A DNA stretch of 64,000 bases from Dasypus novemcinctus (GCF_030445035.2 NC_080683.1:88745675-88809674); one strand, 5' to 3'. Counted from the stretch's first letter, positions 12,798 through 24,435 are shown. Translations and numbers: made by a program. The notes: generated from the letters alone by a model not told the origin.

Positions 12798-15700
12798 ATG
12801 GCTAACACAAATAATTCCTTGAAAGTAATAACACTGAATGTCAATGGATTAAACTCACCTATCAAAAGATTCAGACTGGGACAATGGATAAGAAAATATG
12901 ACCCATCTATATGCTGTCTACAAGAGACTATCTTAGACCCAGAGACTCATGGAGGCTGAAAGTGAATGGTTGGAAAACAATCTTAAAAGCAAACAATAAC
13001 CAAAAAAAGACAGGAGTAGCTATATTAATATCAGACAAAATAGATTTTAAACACGAAACAATTGTGAGAGACAAAGAAGAATACTACATATTAGTGAAAG
13101 GGACAATCTGTCAAGAAGCTCAAACAATCATAAATATTTATGCTCCTAACAAGGGCGCCTCTAAATACGTGAGGCAAACACTGGAAAAACTAAGTGAAAG
13201 AATAGATGCATCTACAATTATAGTGGGGGATTTTAATATACCACTATCAACTCTGGACAGAACATCTCAAAAGAGAATCACTAAAGAAACAAAATATTTG
13301 AACAGTATATTAAAGGAGCTGGATCTAATAAACATATGTAGATCATTACACCCAAACACAGCAGGATATACATTTTTCTCAAGTGCACATGGATCATTCT
13401 CCAAGATAGACCATATGCTAGGCCACAAAGAAAGGCTTAATAAATTCAGAAAGATCAAAATCATACAGAATAATATCTCTGACCACAGTGGAGTGAAGCA
13501 GGAAATTTGCAAGGGCCAGAGGCCCAGATTTCACACCATGATTTGGAAATTAAACAGCACATTCTTAGAAAAACAGTGGGTCAAAGAGGAAATCTAAAAA
13601 GAAATCAATGACTACCTTGAAACAAATGATAATGATAACACAACATACCAAAATTTATGGGATGCAGCAAAAGCAGTACTGAGAGGGAAACTTATAGCCA
13701 TAAATTCATATATCAAAAAAGAAGAAAGAGCAAAAATTGAAGAACTAACCACACATTTGGAGGAATTAGAAAAAAAAACAACAAAGTAATCCAACAGGAA
13801 GAAGAAGGAAGGAAATAACAAAGATAAGAGCAGAACTAAATGAAATAGAAAATAAGAAAGCACTTGAAAAGATAAACAAGAGCAAGAGCTGGTTTTTTGA
13901 GAAGATCAACAAAATTGACAAATCTTTAGTGAGACTAACAAAGAGAAAAAGAGAGAATATGTAAATACACAAAATAAGAAATGAGAAAGGAGATATCACC
14001 ACTGACCCCACAGAAATAAAGACTATCATAAGAGGATACTTTGAAAAACTATATTTCAACAAAAATGATAATTCGGAGGAAATGGACAAATTCCTAGAAA
14101 CACATAAGCAGCCCATATTGATGAAAGAAGAAATTGATGACCTCAACAAACCAATCATAAGTAAAGAGATAGAATCAGTCATTAAAAACCTCCCAACTAA
14201 GAAGAGCCCAGGGCCATACAGCTTCACAGGTGAATTCTACAAAACATTCCGGAAAGAGCTAACACCAATCCTGCTGAAACTATTCCAAAAAACTGAAGCA
14301 GAAGGAACATTGCCTAACTCCTTCTATGATGCCAACATTACCCTAGTACCAAAGCCAAACAAAGACACCACAAGAAAGGAAAATTACAGACTAATTTCTC
14401 TAATGAACTTAGACGCAAAAATACTTAACAAAATACTTGCTAATCGTATTCAACAACACATTAAATGAATTATACACCATGACCAAGTGGGATTCATTCC
14501 AGGTATGCAAGGATGGTTCAACATAAGAAAATCAATCAATGTAATACACCATATAAGCAGATTGAAGGAAAAAAATCACATGATTATATCTATAGATGCA
14601 GAAAAAGCATTTGACAAAACACAGCACCCTTTCTTGATAAAAACACTCCAAAAGATTGGAATACAAGGAAATTTTTTGAACATGATAAAGAGTATATATG
14701 AAAAACCCACAGTCAACATTGTTTACAATGGAGAAATCCTAAAATCCTTCCCTCTAAAATCAGGAACAAGACAAGGATGCCCACTGTCTCCCCTTCTATT
14801 AACATTGTCTTAGAAGTACTTGTTTGAGCACTGAGGCAAGAACCAGATATAAAAGGCATTTAAATTGGAAAGGAAGAAGTCAAAATTTCATTATTTGCAG
14901 ATGACATGATCCTATACATAGAAAACCCTGAGAGATCTACAACAAAGCTTCTAGAACTCATAAATGAGTTTAGTAAAGTCACAGGTTATAAGATCAATGT
15001 GTGAAAATCAGTAGCATTACTGTACACCAATAATGAGCAAGATCAGGAGGAAATCAAGAAACAAATACCATTTACAATAGTAAATAAAAAAATCAAATAT
15101 TTAGGAATAAATTTAACTAAAGATGTAAAAAACTTGTACACTGAGAACTATACAAGACTGTTCAAGGAAATCAAAGAAGACCTAAATAAATGGAAGAAAA
15201 TTCCCTGTTCATGGATAGGAAGAATAAATATTATTAAGATGTCTATCCTACCAAAACTGATCTACATATTCAATGCAATCCCAATAAAAATCAACACAGC
15301 CTTCTTTAAGGAACTAGAAAAACTAACTATGAAATTTATTTGGAAAGGAAAGAGACCCCGAATAGCCAAAGACATATTGAAAAAGAAAAATGAAATTGGA
15401 GGAATCACACTACCTGACTTCAAAACATACTACAAAGCTACAGTAGTGAAAACAGCATGGTATTGGCATAAGGAGAGACACACAGACCAATGGAATCGAA
15501 TTGAAAGTTCTGATATAGAACCTCATATATATAGCCATATAATATTCGATAAAGCCACCAAACCCTCTCAACTGGGAGAGAATGGCCTATTCAACAAATG
15601 GTGCCTGGAGAACTGGATAGCCATATATAGAAGAATGAAAGAGGATTACCATCTCACACCTTATACAAGATCAACTCAAGATGGATCAAAGACCTAAATA

Positions 15701-16614
15701 TAAGACCCAAGATCATAAAGACCTTGGAAAGCAGTGTAGGGAAACATCTACAGGACCTTGTAATAGGAAATGGCTTCATGAATATCACACCAAAAGCACG
15801 AGTAGCAAAAGAACAAATAGATAAATGGGACTTCCTCAAAATTAAAGCCTTCTGCACCTCAAAGGAGTTTGTCAAGAAAGTAAAAAGGGAGCCCACACAA
15901 TGGGAGAAAATATTTGGTAACCATATATCTGATAAGAGACTTATAACTTGCATATATAAAGAACTCCTATATCTTGAAAATAAAAAGATAAACAACCCAT
16001 TTAAAAAATGGGAAAAAGATTTAAACAGACACTTCTCCAAAGAAGACATACAAATGGCTAAAAAGCACATGAAAAAATGCTCCAAATCTCTAGCTATCAG
16101 GGAAATGCAAATCAAAACTACAATGCGATACCACCTTACTCCCATGAGATTGGCAGCTATGAAAAAAACAGAAGAATACAAATGCTGGAGAGGATGTGAA
16201 GAAATGGGAACTCTCATCCACTGCTGGTGGGAATGCAGAAGGATCCAACCATTCTGGAGGACAGTTTGACAGTTTCTCAAAAAACTAACCATAGATTTGC
16301 CATATGACCCAGCAATTCCACTGCTGGGTATATACTCAGCAGAACTGAAAACAAGGACACAAACCGATATATGTACACCAATGTTCATTGCAGCATTGTT
16401 CACTATCGCCAAAAGTTGGAATCAACCCAAATGCCCATCAACAGATGAGTGGACCAATAAAATGTGGTATATACATACAACGGAATACTACTCGGCTTTA
16501 AGAACAAATACAGTACAAAGACACGTGATAACATGGATGAATCTTGAGATCCTTATGTTGAGTGAAGCAACCCAGGCATTGAAGGACAAATACTACATGA
16601 CCTCAATGATATGA
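12798..16614 (+). pseudogene. LINE-1 ORF2 (endonuclease/reverse transcriptase), disrupted
   Basis: The region has the full length expected for ORF2 (about 1,270 codons) but is cut by several frameshifts and stops. Frame changes lie near 12,950 and 13,780. A stop ends the endonuclease frame at 13,597. Single stops interrupt otherwise continuous frames at 14,466-14,468 and 16,267-16,269, and further shifts fall between 14,813 and 15,724. Domains in order: N-terminal endonuclease (ITLNVNGLNSP at the start, IVGDFNIPLS near 13,220, FFSSAHGSFSKIDH near 13,375, SDHSG near 13,480); reverse transcriptase (KKSPGP near 14,200, [11 protein letters not shown] near 14,585, [13 protein letters not shown] near 14,763, and the catalytic LFADDMILY near 14,892); and the cysteine-rich C-terminal part (HCWWEC near 16,220). 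In a working element the protein nicks target DNA and reverse transcribes L1 RNA. This copy cannot. Confidence 0.92.
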
Positions 16615-19036
16615 AATAAGCAAGCTGCCTCAGAGAGCTAGAGACTGGAAGAAAGGCTTACAGGAAATCGGGGGGTGGAGGAAGGATGTGAGCTGACATC
16701 TGCAGGGGTGGAATCTATGATGAGCTGGTGGTAAGTATGAGCACAAAGAAGAGAGAAAATGGGGGCAAGGGGTTGCCTTTGGGTGGGACTTTGCAGGTTT
16801 GAGGGGGGCTGGGGATGGGCGGAGGTGTAATATTGCCCAAAAAATTGTGGAAAGGGAGGGGCAACATACAAACATAGGAGAGTGTCAGGTGTTGGTTGAG
16901 AGTAAAATGCTGAGAAATCCATATCAAAATATAATTAGGAGGGTTATCTGTTTAGGATGCTCCTAGGGGATGGTCTGACACGGGACGGACTCCTGGGGAA
17001 TGTCTGAATGCTCATTTTGCCAGGGTGGGTTGTACCATTGGATAGAGACCCAAGTAGTGAGAGTGGGGGTGGACCCACATCCTGGGGAGGCCGAATGCCA
17101 TCAAATAGAGGGAACTGTATCTCTCGAGAGAAAGGGTGGCTCCCAGGGCTTTAGGGCAGTTGAGCAAGTCAGGCCCTGAACACTGTTCCAAGTATCTCTG
17201 GACGTGGCTCCTCGGGAAATGGAGATTGGCTGTCACTGTGGGCTCCAAGGGGAGGAGAAAATGGATGTTGAATGGATGGAACCAAGGTAAATGTGGGGGC
17301 AAGAGAGGAGTTTTGCGAGAATACACAAGGATGAATATAAAACATGTAATATTACACCAAAAACATATAGGGGACAATAGACTAATAATGTAAACCATAA
17401 TGTAAAACATAGGATAACTAAAAAATTTAGAAAACTGTATATCCTAAAGTATGGACTACATTGTAAGCACAGATGTCAACTTGTTTGAAAGCTATTGTTT
17501 CAGAGTCTGTACATCAGTTTCAGTAAATATGATATGAATAAGTTAAAAAATTATCGCTGTGGAAGGGGAAAGGTTTTATGGTGGATGTGTGGAAGTACTG
17601 TATATTGTATATATGAATCACTGTGATCTAGGGCTCCTGTGAAGAGAAGCTCAATAATTAGGAAAAAAGAAAAGAAAAACATAGGATGTAGAATTTTTCC
17701 AAATCAATACATATTCTATATCTAACCTTTAAATTCATCACTATATTCCATTTTACTAGTAAGGGAACCTGACATTATATTGGGTTTCACTTTTCAGGAA
17801 GTTTTGGATCACAGAGTGGTTCAACAATGGCAGCGGAGGAATACTGGTATGGGATGTTATGGACAGGCAATATATGGTTGACAGGGAGTTATATAGGGCA
17901 TATGTCCAGGGGGCATGGAAATGTTTGGATATACTCATAGTAGAAACAATTAAAAACAACAGCTGGGGGGGTACTGGGTTACTGGCCGGGGGGGGGGGGC
18001 TCTGTCGTGGTCCCTAGGGAAGCAGTGGCAGTTCCCCAGGTGCAACGGTAAGGCTCAGGAAGAAATGAGGGTGTGATGCATGATGGAGCTGGACTCAGAT
18101 GGGATCTCTTTTCACAAACCTTTCATGCTACTTTATTGGAATTGTAGTTGGTGCTGGGGCTTAATCTTGGGGATTTGAATCTCTGGACTGACAATACGAT
18201 AGCCAGGCCCTGACCTCCACAGACTTCAGCTCCTACACTCTGATTTATTGGACTTACTCCACTCAGCTAACATGGAGTTGAAGAATGTCAACCACCACAC
18301 CATGGAGCCTAGAGTGCCTACAACTGAAAGCAGGAGGATTGCATCCAATATCCATGTGGAATCTAAACCCCCTCTTGACATAGATGTGGAATGGACACAA
18401 CCAAGCGAAGGTCCACAGGAAGGAGGAATACAGTAAGGATCAGGGTGGACTTAATGATATTCTATTCATGAACTATTGTGGTTAATAATCGAGAAAATGT
18501 GGCATTGATGTGGAAAAAGTGGCCATGGTGGCTGCTGGGTGCGGGAAAGGGGAGGAAGAGAAGAGATGTGGAGGCATTCTTGGGACTTGGAGTTGTCCTG
18601 GGTGGTGCCCCAGGGACAATTGCCGGATGTTGTATGTCCTCCCATGGCCCACTGGATGGAACGTGGGAAAGCGTGGGCTATGGTGTAGAACACGGGACAT
18701 GGGGTGCAGCGATGCCCGGAGATGTACTCACCAGATGCAATGGATGTGGCATGATGATGGGGGAGAGTGTTATTGGGGGGGAGTGGTGGGGTGGGGGTGG
18801 TGGGAGCGAATGGGGACCTCATATTTTTTTAATGTAATATCTTTTAAAAAAATGAATAAATTGAGTAGAATTTGGGAAAAAAAAAGAAAAAAAATAATGA
18901 AAGAAGTTGTTAATGTGGGAAAAGTGGGAGGTGTGAGGAATGGGGTATATGGGAACTGCTTATATTTTTTAATGTAGCATTTTGTGTGATCTATGCATCC
19001 TTTAAAAAAAGATAATTAAAAAAAATAAAAAGATAT
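16615..19036 (+). other. LINE-1 3' UTR, long and G-rich
   Basis: Non-coding tail of the L1. It contains G-rich tracts at about 16,670-16,870, a run of G around 17,985-17,999 and further G-rich sequence at 18,735-18,800. Two A-rich stretches near 18,840-18,900 and 19,005-19,035 close the element; the first could be an internal A-rich segment or an earlier poly(A) end. Frames such as 18,478-18,977 arise from base bias and do not look coding. Confidence 0.75.
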
Positions 19037-20640
19037 GTGCTCATCTTTCCTTTTAGCCTTTGCCAGCTTCATCCTATTTGCCGGGAACTCTTAATTATCG
19101 CATTCCTTAGGTTGCAAGTGTAGCCATGGAGACAGCGCATCTCTCCTTGTGAGGCCACTGTGCCTCAGTTTCCAACACCCAGCTGCTTCTGAAATGTGAG
19201 TAGGTGTCAGAGACACCACCCTGTTCTGAATTGGGAGGGAGCATGAAGGAAAGAGCGCAAACTTTGTGTCTGGATTTCAGAAGAAGGGGCTGGAGAGGGG
19301 GTAGGTGCCTGGAGGACATGAGAGAGGTTTGGGTGTTTATCTGAAGAGTCCTGAGCAGCCACTGAGGAGATGGGAGTTTACAAAGCTGAATCGCCGCCTG
19401 GTTGCCTGTGTGAGCTCGGCCGTTCGCGACCTTTAGGGGGCTAATCAGCCTTCCATGGAACCATTGGCAGCTGCCTTGAGCCCCTGCCCAGTGTGGGGGC
19501 GGAGCGCAAGTAGTTTAAGAGATTTACAGTCTATGTTCAATGATCGTTGAACGTCAGATAATTCAGTGGAAAGGAAATTTATTTTCACTCAAACTTCCTC
19601 ACCAGCACAAAAATAGACATCCCTATGCCAGAAAAGAAGACACAGGTATAAACTGAAAATGCTTAGAAACCACAGAAATATGCAAATCTGCGGGGTCAGG
19701 ATCATGTGTACGTCCTTGTTCCTGGACACTCACTGCTGGTGAAAGAAGGGCAGCCCAGTGGGGTGATTGGGAACTCATTTTTGCCTTCTTAGTGGCCTAA
19801 AATCATTGAAATTTACTTTAAGGTTCAAGTTAGCAATTGTTATTTTTACATGTAATGTTTCAGAAAGGGAAATGTGTTGCCATTTCTAATATGGGTATGA
19901 ACATACCTTGCGTATAAAATACAAACATTTGTTAGTGTTTTTTCCTCAGTAGTTTTGACAAAATATGATTCAGAGGAATAACATGGGAAAGACATTTATT
20001 ATGGAGTATCACAGAATAACCCAGGATTACAGATTATTAAATATATAATTGAATATCCAGGACTTTGAGTCAGCCCTATAAAATAATTACAGTAGAAGTG
20101 GAACATTCTACACATGCTAAATTTAAAAAAAAATTCATTTCATGAACTTGCCAGATCTTCATAACATGGCTCCTTTTGAAGTGGAGTGACTGGGAAATCC
20201 TTTAGCAGCTTTGCTGGTGATAACTCAGCGTAGTGTCTTCATTCTCTCCTTTTAGTATATTAAAAACAGGGCAGCAGAGGGAGGAGAGGACAAGGGGTGG
20301 AGATAATGTGGGATGGAGAGAAGAGGTTGCCAACCGATTTGGGAGATGGCAACTAATTGTGAAAAGCTGCCTCACTACAGCTGCTGCCTTTTAAAAATGC
20401 AAACTGTGTTTTGAGCAAACACATCATCCCCTTGTAGGGACTCTAGTAGTTGAGAGAGTTGATTATAAACCCCCCCATCCTCCACTATCTTACCTAACTA
20501 GCACGTGTGAAACTTGATTCCTTTTTTGCCAGGAAACCATGGAAACAAGCTTAATCCCTGATTTAATCTTAACTTGTAAAAGCATGAATGATAATTAAAA
20601 ATTATTCTAAAAATTAAATAAAAATTATCATGCACATGTT
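19037..20640. other. Non-coding stretch left of the inverted duplication
   Basis: A locally GC-richer piece with several CpGs lies at about 19,385-19,510 ('gccgcctggttgcc', 'ctcggccgttcgcgacc'). The rest is AT-rich. No exon, repeat family or RNA gene is recognisable. I could not see a counterpart of this sequence beyond the right arm. Confidence 0.45.
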
Positions 20641-21065
20641 GTCTTTGTGATTTTAAGATATTAACATCTTTTTAACCCTGTCTAGTAACTACCTCCAAGA
20701 GAAGAACGCTGAGTCAAAGGATATGAAAGCTGATTTAGGTTCTGTTTATGCATAATCTTATCAGAGACACTAATGATTGTATTTGCCCTGATTTGATTAG
20801 GCTTTAACGATGTCTTTCCATATTTGCAAGTAAAACCTTTTGTTTTTAACACTGAGTTCTGAAATTAGAGAATTTCATTTACATTCATGCTTGCTAGTTT
20901 AACTCAAAGTGGAAAATTACAGTATGAAATTTTGTGTGTGCTTTAATACCAATATCATGAGCTAAAAAGTGTAGGGATGATTATGTTTGTTTGATTACAT
21001 TTAGTTAAAATATTTCTTGGGGTGGAGTCTATGACATTGATAGGGGTGTGGCCTGCCTCCCAGGC

Positions 21066-21074
21066 ACATAAAAA
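21066..21074 (+). promoter_or_regulatory. Candidate TATA box of RFPL4B
   Basis: The sequence 'cacataaaaagtcc' is a TATA-like element about 30 bases before a plausible first exon. The same segment is conserved in the inverted copy, where it reads 'cacttaaaaagtcc' on the minus strand near 41,410. Both are followed by 'cagt(g/t)catcag(t/c)tca'. Conservation in two diverged arms plus the correct orientation towards both coding regions supports a promoter. No transcript evidence is available here. Confidence 0.45.
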
Positions 21075-21096
21075 GTCCAGTGCATCAGTTCAGATT

Positions 21097-21181
21097 CATT
21101 GCTATGAGGAGCAGAGGCCCAGAGAGACAGAGGTGGAGACATCAGACCTCCATGAACTCAACTGAAAGTCTCTACTTCAAG
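21097..21181 (+). other. Putative first, non-coding exon of RFPL4B
   Basis: Starts about 25-30 bases downstream of the TATA-like box and would end at a good splice donor, CAAG|GTAAAC (exon end 21,181). It would join the acceptor at 23,383. The start is estimated from the TATA position. The donor was not clearly found in the right arm, because the left-arm-specific insertion begins near here. Confidence 0.3.
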
Positions 21182-21199
21182 GTAAACTGGCTCTTTAAT

Positions 21200-22280
21200 C
21201 TGGGACATTCCATTTTTCTACTTCTTTCTGGAGGCAACTTATTTTTCTCATGTCTTCATTTTTGGATTTAAGAAAAAATTCCTCTCTGCTGGCACCCAAC
21301 CAGACCCCATCAGACTGGAATGTCGTTGAGGAACTGGTCATGGGCCCAGACTGTCAAATCAGACGAGCCCAGCATGGCAGGGGCAGCTCATCCAAAGGAA
21401 GGCAGTCATTTTAGGAAGGCTCAGAAGGAGGCTGTAGAATTTGAGAGAAGTTCAATTATTTGCATATAGAAAGGCTAGGACTCAGGAATGATTTTGAGAA
21501 GGAAAAATGGTTTATTGACGGCCGGCCGGACTCAGGAACTTTCTGTTTCAAACCCGAGCCCTGAACAAGACTTTCAAGTTCCTTTTATACAGGATGAGGA
21601 GTCAAATGGTCTTTCTGTTTCAGTTCTCAATAGGCTTGAAATAGCATATATCTTCCACATCCTAGGTAAGCTTTTAGCATGGACTTCATACATTCTAGAT
21701 AAGCTTTTAGCACATTTGGTTTGCATTTTCCCTGAATATTTAAAGTTTATAGAGTTTGCATTGCTAAACTGTTTCTCCCGGACTGGAGTCGTTGCCACGG
21801 TCACCAAAGGCAGGACTGCAGCCTCTTACCTTTCCACACCCGCAAGTCAGGACAGACAGTTTAGGTTAAGGTTATCTCTGAAGAGACAAAGAGCCTTCCA
21901 CCCATAGCCCACATTATCAGTGCAGCAGAAGTCCTCTAGCTTTTGAGTAGTTTTGGTAGCTTGAGGGCATTTTCCTTGTCAGGAATACCATTTTGGCTTG
22001 CGTTCAGAAAGGATTATCTCAGAGAAGCTGAAAGCAAGAAGCTATACGTATTTAGTCACACACACGTAAAACTTGAATGTTTTTTAAGGAGTGCTGCAGT
22101 GTATTTGCTAGTTTTATTAGTTACATATTTTAATTTTCTTTGAAGTTCTTCAGGTTCTTTAGAGTCACCTTTATGGGATGACCAGAGCAGGAGTAACTTT
22201 ATTTTTATGACTGAATTTAGACCTGGAAAATATTTGATCCCTGAAGGGTAGATGACATACAAAGGAAGGAGTGGTCTTGG
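21200..22280 (-). repeat. Left-arm-specific insertion, LTR-like
   Basis: The right arm runs almost directly from the promoter-like segment to the counterpart of 22,290, whereas the left arm has about 1.1 kb extra here. Within it, 21,480-22,170 looks like an antisense retroviral LTR: on the minus strand an AATAAA (21,516-21,511) with surrounding 'tcaataaaccattttt', CpG-containing pieces and a U3-like remainder. I could not fix both ends or name the family. Confidence 0.4.
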
Positions 22281-22499
22281 TTTCTCTTAAAGACCCTCTT
22301 CATCTCAGCTTCCAGAGAGAAGCTGTGTTCAACACATATCAGACATCACTTCAGAGTCTCCAGACAAGGGAAGCTGTGATGTCTGGAAAAGATAGTTTCC
22401 ATAGTTCTATTACCCTCTTCTCTGGGAACTTGATGGTTATTCAAGATAAATATTTGAGTTTTCATATTTACATCTTTTGACAGACGTGTGAATATTTTT

Positions 22500-22928
22500 A
22501 TTTTTATTTATTTATTTATTTAAAAATTTTTAAAATTTATTTCTCTCCCCTTCCACCCTCACCCTGGTTGTCTGTTCTCTGTGTCTATTTGCTGCATCTT
22601 CTTTGTTCGCTTCTGTTGTTGCCAGCGGCATGGGAATCTGTGTTTCTTTTTCTTGCGTCATCTTGCTGTGTCAGCTCTTTGTGTGTGCAGTGCCATTCCT
22701 GGGCAGGCTGCACTTTCTTTTGCTCTGGGTGGCTCTCCTTACGGGGTGCACTCCTTGCACCTGGGGCTCCCCTACGCAGGGACACCCCTGCGTGGCATGG
22801 CACTCCTTGTGCACATCAGCACTGCTCATGGGCCAGCTCCACACAGGTCAAGGAGGCCCGGGGTTTGAACCACGGACCTCCCATGTGGTAGGCAGACGCC
22901 CTAACCACTGGGCCAAGTTCGCCGCCCT
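22500..22928 (-). mobile_element. DAS-type tRNA-derived SINE, antisense
   Basis: Read on the minus strand it starts 'gggcggcgaacttggcccagtgg' (A box) with 'ggtttgaac'-type B box in antisense near 22,862, and ends in a T/A-rich tail. Flanked by the near-identical duplication 'tgtgaatattttt' (22,487-22,499) and 'tgtaaatattttt' (from 22,929). The left arm's right-hand counterpart lacks it, so it arrived after the inverted duplication. The Cys/Ser/Leu-rich frames inside it are not genes. Confidence 0.95.
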
Positions 22929-23382
22929 GTAAATATTTTTAAATGCTATCAATTTAAAAACCCACAAAATTTTAATGTGATAATTTTCATTTTCTTACCT
23001 AACATTACCTGTTAACCATCTAGGTTTTTAGTTTTTACCTATAACTCTTGCTTACTATGCCATCATACTGATATATTATTAGTATCTTAATCATACTCCT
23101 AATTTCTATATTGATTTTTTCTCACTTATTATTCAATTAGGAATATTAAATGGAACAGATTTCTTCATATATGTACTATTTTTCTATTGTTGATTTATAA
23201 TATATTTATACTATTATAATTGTGATAAAATGATTATAACATTATTCAAACTTCCCAAGTCTTTACGAGTCTTCTAAAAATTTGTACTTCATTTAAGCTG
23301 GAAGATATTTTGTCTGAACAGTTGACTTCTGCAACTAGGAAGTCTATGTCACTTTACATAGGATTTTGATAATTTTCTCACA

Positions 23383-23383
23383 G
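23383..23383 (+). other. Candidate splice acceptor before RFPL4B coding exon
   Basis: The pyrimidine-rich 'ttttgataattttctcacag' ends in AG at 23,383, about 205 bases before the start codon. The inverted copy retains 'tataattttctcacag' at the equivalent place. This fits a coding exon preceded by a short 5' UTR, as in other RFPL genes whose open frame sits in one exon. Confidence 0.4.
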
Positions 23384-23588
23384 ATGGTGATTTTAACTAA
23401 GAATCTCTGGTGAATTGGTGTCACTGTCATGCTTAAATGACAGAATGATTTAAAGTATTTAATTTTTGTATTAGGTTTAGACACATCTGTTTATTGAAGA
23501 ACAGAAGCCTCCCGTTCACTTACAGAAACTCTTAAAGGGTGATTCCTGCTCCTTTCTGTTCACTGCTGAACATTCACCTTCTGGACCA

Positions 23589-24401
23589 ATGGCTGAAAGT
23601 ATACAAGAGGAGGCAAAATGTCCTGTTTGCCTGGAGTTTTTCTACAAACCCGTTTTGCTCTCCTGTGGGCACACCTTCTGTTTTAATTGCATGAAAAATT
23701 GGTTTCGAGAAAGGAGGTTCACAAATTTGACCTGCCCCCTGTGTCGAGAAGTAAATGAGCAACCACCTAAGGAAGAATGGCGAATGGAAGGATTAAGTAT
23801 TCTCATAATGCAACATGGCCCCCTACTGGAGCAAAGTCTGCACATAAGTGATGCAATACTAAGGTTCCAAGAACATATGACCCTGGATGCTGCCACTGCC
23901 AACCCCTTCCTTGTCCTCTCTGATGACCTAAGGACCGTCCACTGTGGAAAGATCTGCCACAACCAGCTGGAAGGTCCTGAGAGATTCACTCACATGACCT
24001 CTGTCCTGGGCTCCTCCTGCTTCCACTCTGGTCGCCATTATTGGGAGGTAGAAGTAGGGGAGGGGAAGGAGTGGGCATTAGGTGTCTGCAAGGAGTCTGT
24101 GAACAGAAAGGAGAAGAGCGTTTTATCCTCTGAGCTTGGCTTCTGGGTTATCAGCATGAAGGGAAATGCAATCTACCCTAGCTCCTTCCCACAGACCAGC
24201 CTTCCTAGAATCCCTGACCTTGACCGTGTGGGAATATTCCTAGATGTTGAGATGGGAGAGATTAAGTTTTTTGATGTTAGAAATGATGCCCTCATCTACA
24301 TGCAGAGTTACCTCTCCTCTTTGGAGCCTTTGCGTCCTTTCTTCTATCTTGAGCAGCCTGGAGAAGGTGACAATGGTGCCCCCTTGAGGCTCTGCCCATA
24401 A
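23589..24401 (+). CDS. RFPL4B: RFPL4B: ret finger protein-like 4B, RING-PRY/SPRY protein
   Basis: A 270-residue frame in a single exon. The N-terminus is a complete C3HC4 RING finger with ligands C11, C14, C26, H28, C31, C34, C49 and C52 (CPVCLEFF, CGHTFCFNC, CPLC). A short linker (about 56-98), typical of RFPL proteins in place of the B-box and coiled coil of TRIMs, leads into PRY (LDAATANPFLVLSDDLR, about 99-115) and SPRY (GRHYWEVEVG at 148-157, LGFWVISM near 193, VGIFLDVEMGEIKFFD near 218). Length and domain order fit human RFPL4B (about 263 residues), which I recall as the closest relative (shared 'LEQSLH', 'VTLDAATA', 'GIFLD' and 'IQFFDV'-type words). RING proteins of this type are E3 ubiquitin ligase candidates; the substrate is unknown. 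The start is chosen because it lies ten residues before the first zinc ligand. Poly(A) signal AATAAA follows 28 bases after the stop. A broken inverted paralogue lies at 38,800-39,609. Confidence 0.9.
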   Translation: MAESIQEEAKCPVCLEFFYKPVLLSCGHTFCFNCMKNWFRERRFTNLTCPLCREVNEQPPKEEWRMEGLSILIMQHGPLLEQSLHISDAILRFQEHMTLDAATANPFLVLSDDLRTVHCGKICHNQLEGPERFTHMTSVLGSSCFHSGRHYWEVEVGEGKEWALGVCKESVNRKEKSVLSSELGFWVISMKGNAIYPSSFPQTSLPRIPDLDRVGIFLDVEMGEIKFFDVRNDALIYMQSYLSSLEPLRPFFYLEQPGEGDNGAPLRLCP

Positions 24402-24429
24402 GAAACTCAGCTCTTCTTAGAAGCTTTCC

Positions 24430-24435
24430 AATAAA
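24430..24435 (+). terminator. RFPL4B poly(A) signal
   Basis: AATAAA in 'ctttccaataaaacatttgc', giving a very short 3' UTR. The inverted copy carries an AATAAA at the corresponding place (38,764-38,759, minus strand). Confidence 0.65.

Larger units (their letters stand above)
9745..19036 (+). mobile_element. Apparently full-length LINE-1, about 9.3 kb
   Basis: The element starts with a G-rich 'ggggggacggggcaagatgg' start typical of mammalian L1 promoters. It has a 2.0-kb 5' UTR, an intact ORF1 (11,763-12,734), an ORF2 region (12,798-16,614) and a long 3' UTR ending in A-rich sequence near 19,036. The order and sizes of UTR, ORF1 and ORF2 are those of a complete L1. The total is longer than typical human or mouse L1 (6-7 kb), chiefly because of a 2.4-kb 3' UTR. 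I did not find a convincing target duplication. 'tatgtg' at 9,741 and 'atatgtg' near 19,033 is too short to be proof. Confidence 0.85.

Noticed and set aside
18478-18977. Trp/Gly-rich overlapping frames of 119 and 155 residues
   Set aside because: Caused by G-rich base composition of the L1 3' UTR.
22500-22928. tRNA gene suggested by A and B boxes
   Set aside because: The boxes belong to SINE heads; there is no complete cloverleaf and the copies have SINE bodies, tails and target duplications.
22568-22932. Overlapping Cys/Ser/Leu-rich reading frames of about 70-110 residues, repeated at 25,584-25,944, 28,775-29,133, 33,099-33,432, 39,865-40,250, 40,914-41,201, 47,476-47,900, 52,760-53,143 and 62,528-63,024
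   Set aside because: All are antisense translations of the DAS-type SINE. The similarity between them is repeat homology, not a protein family.
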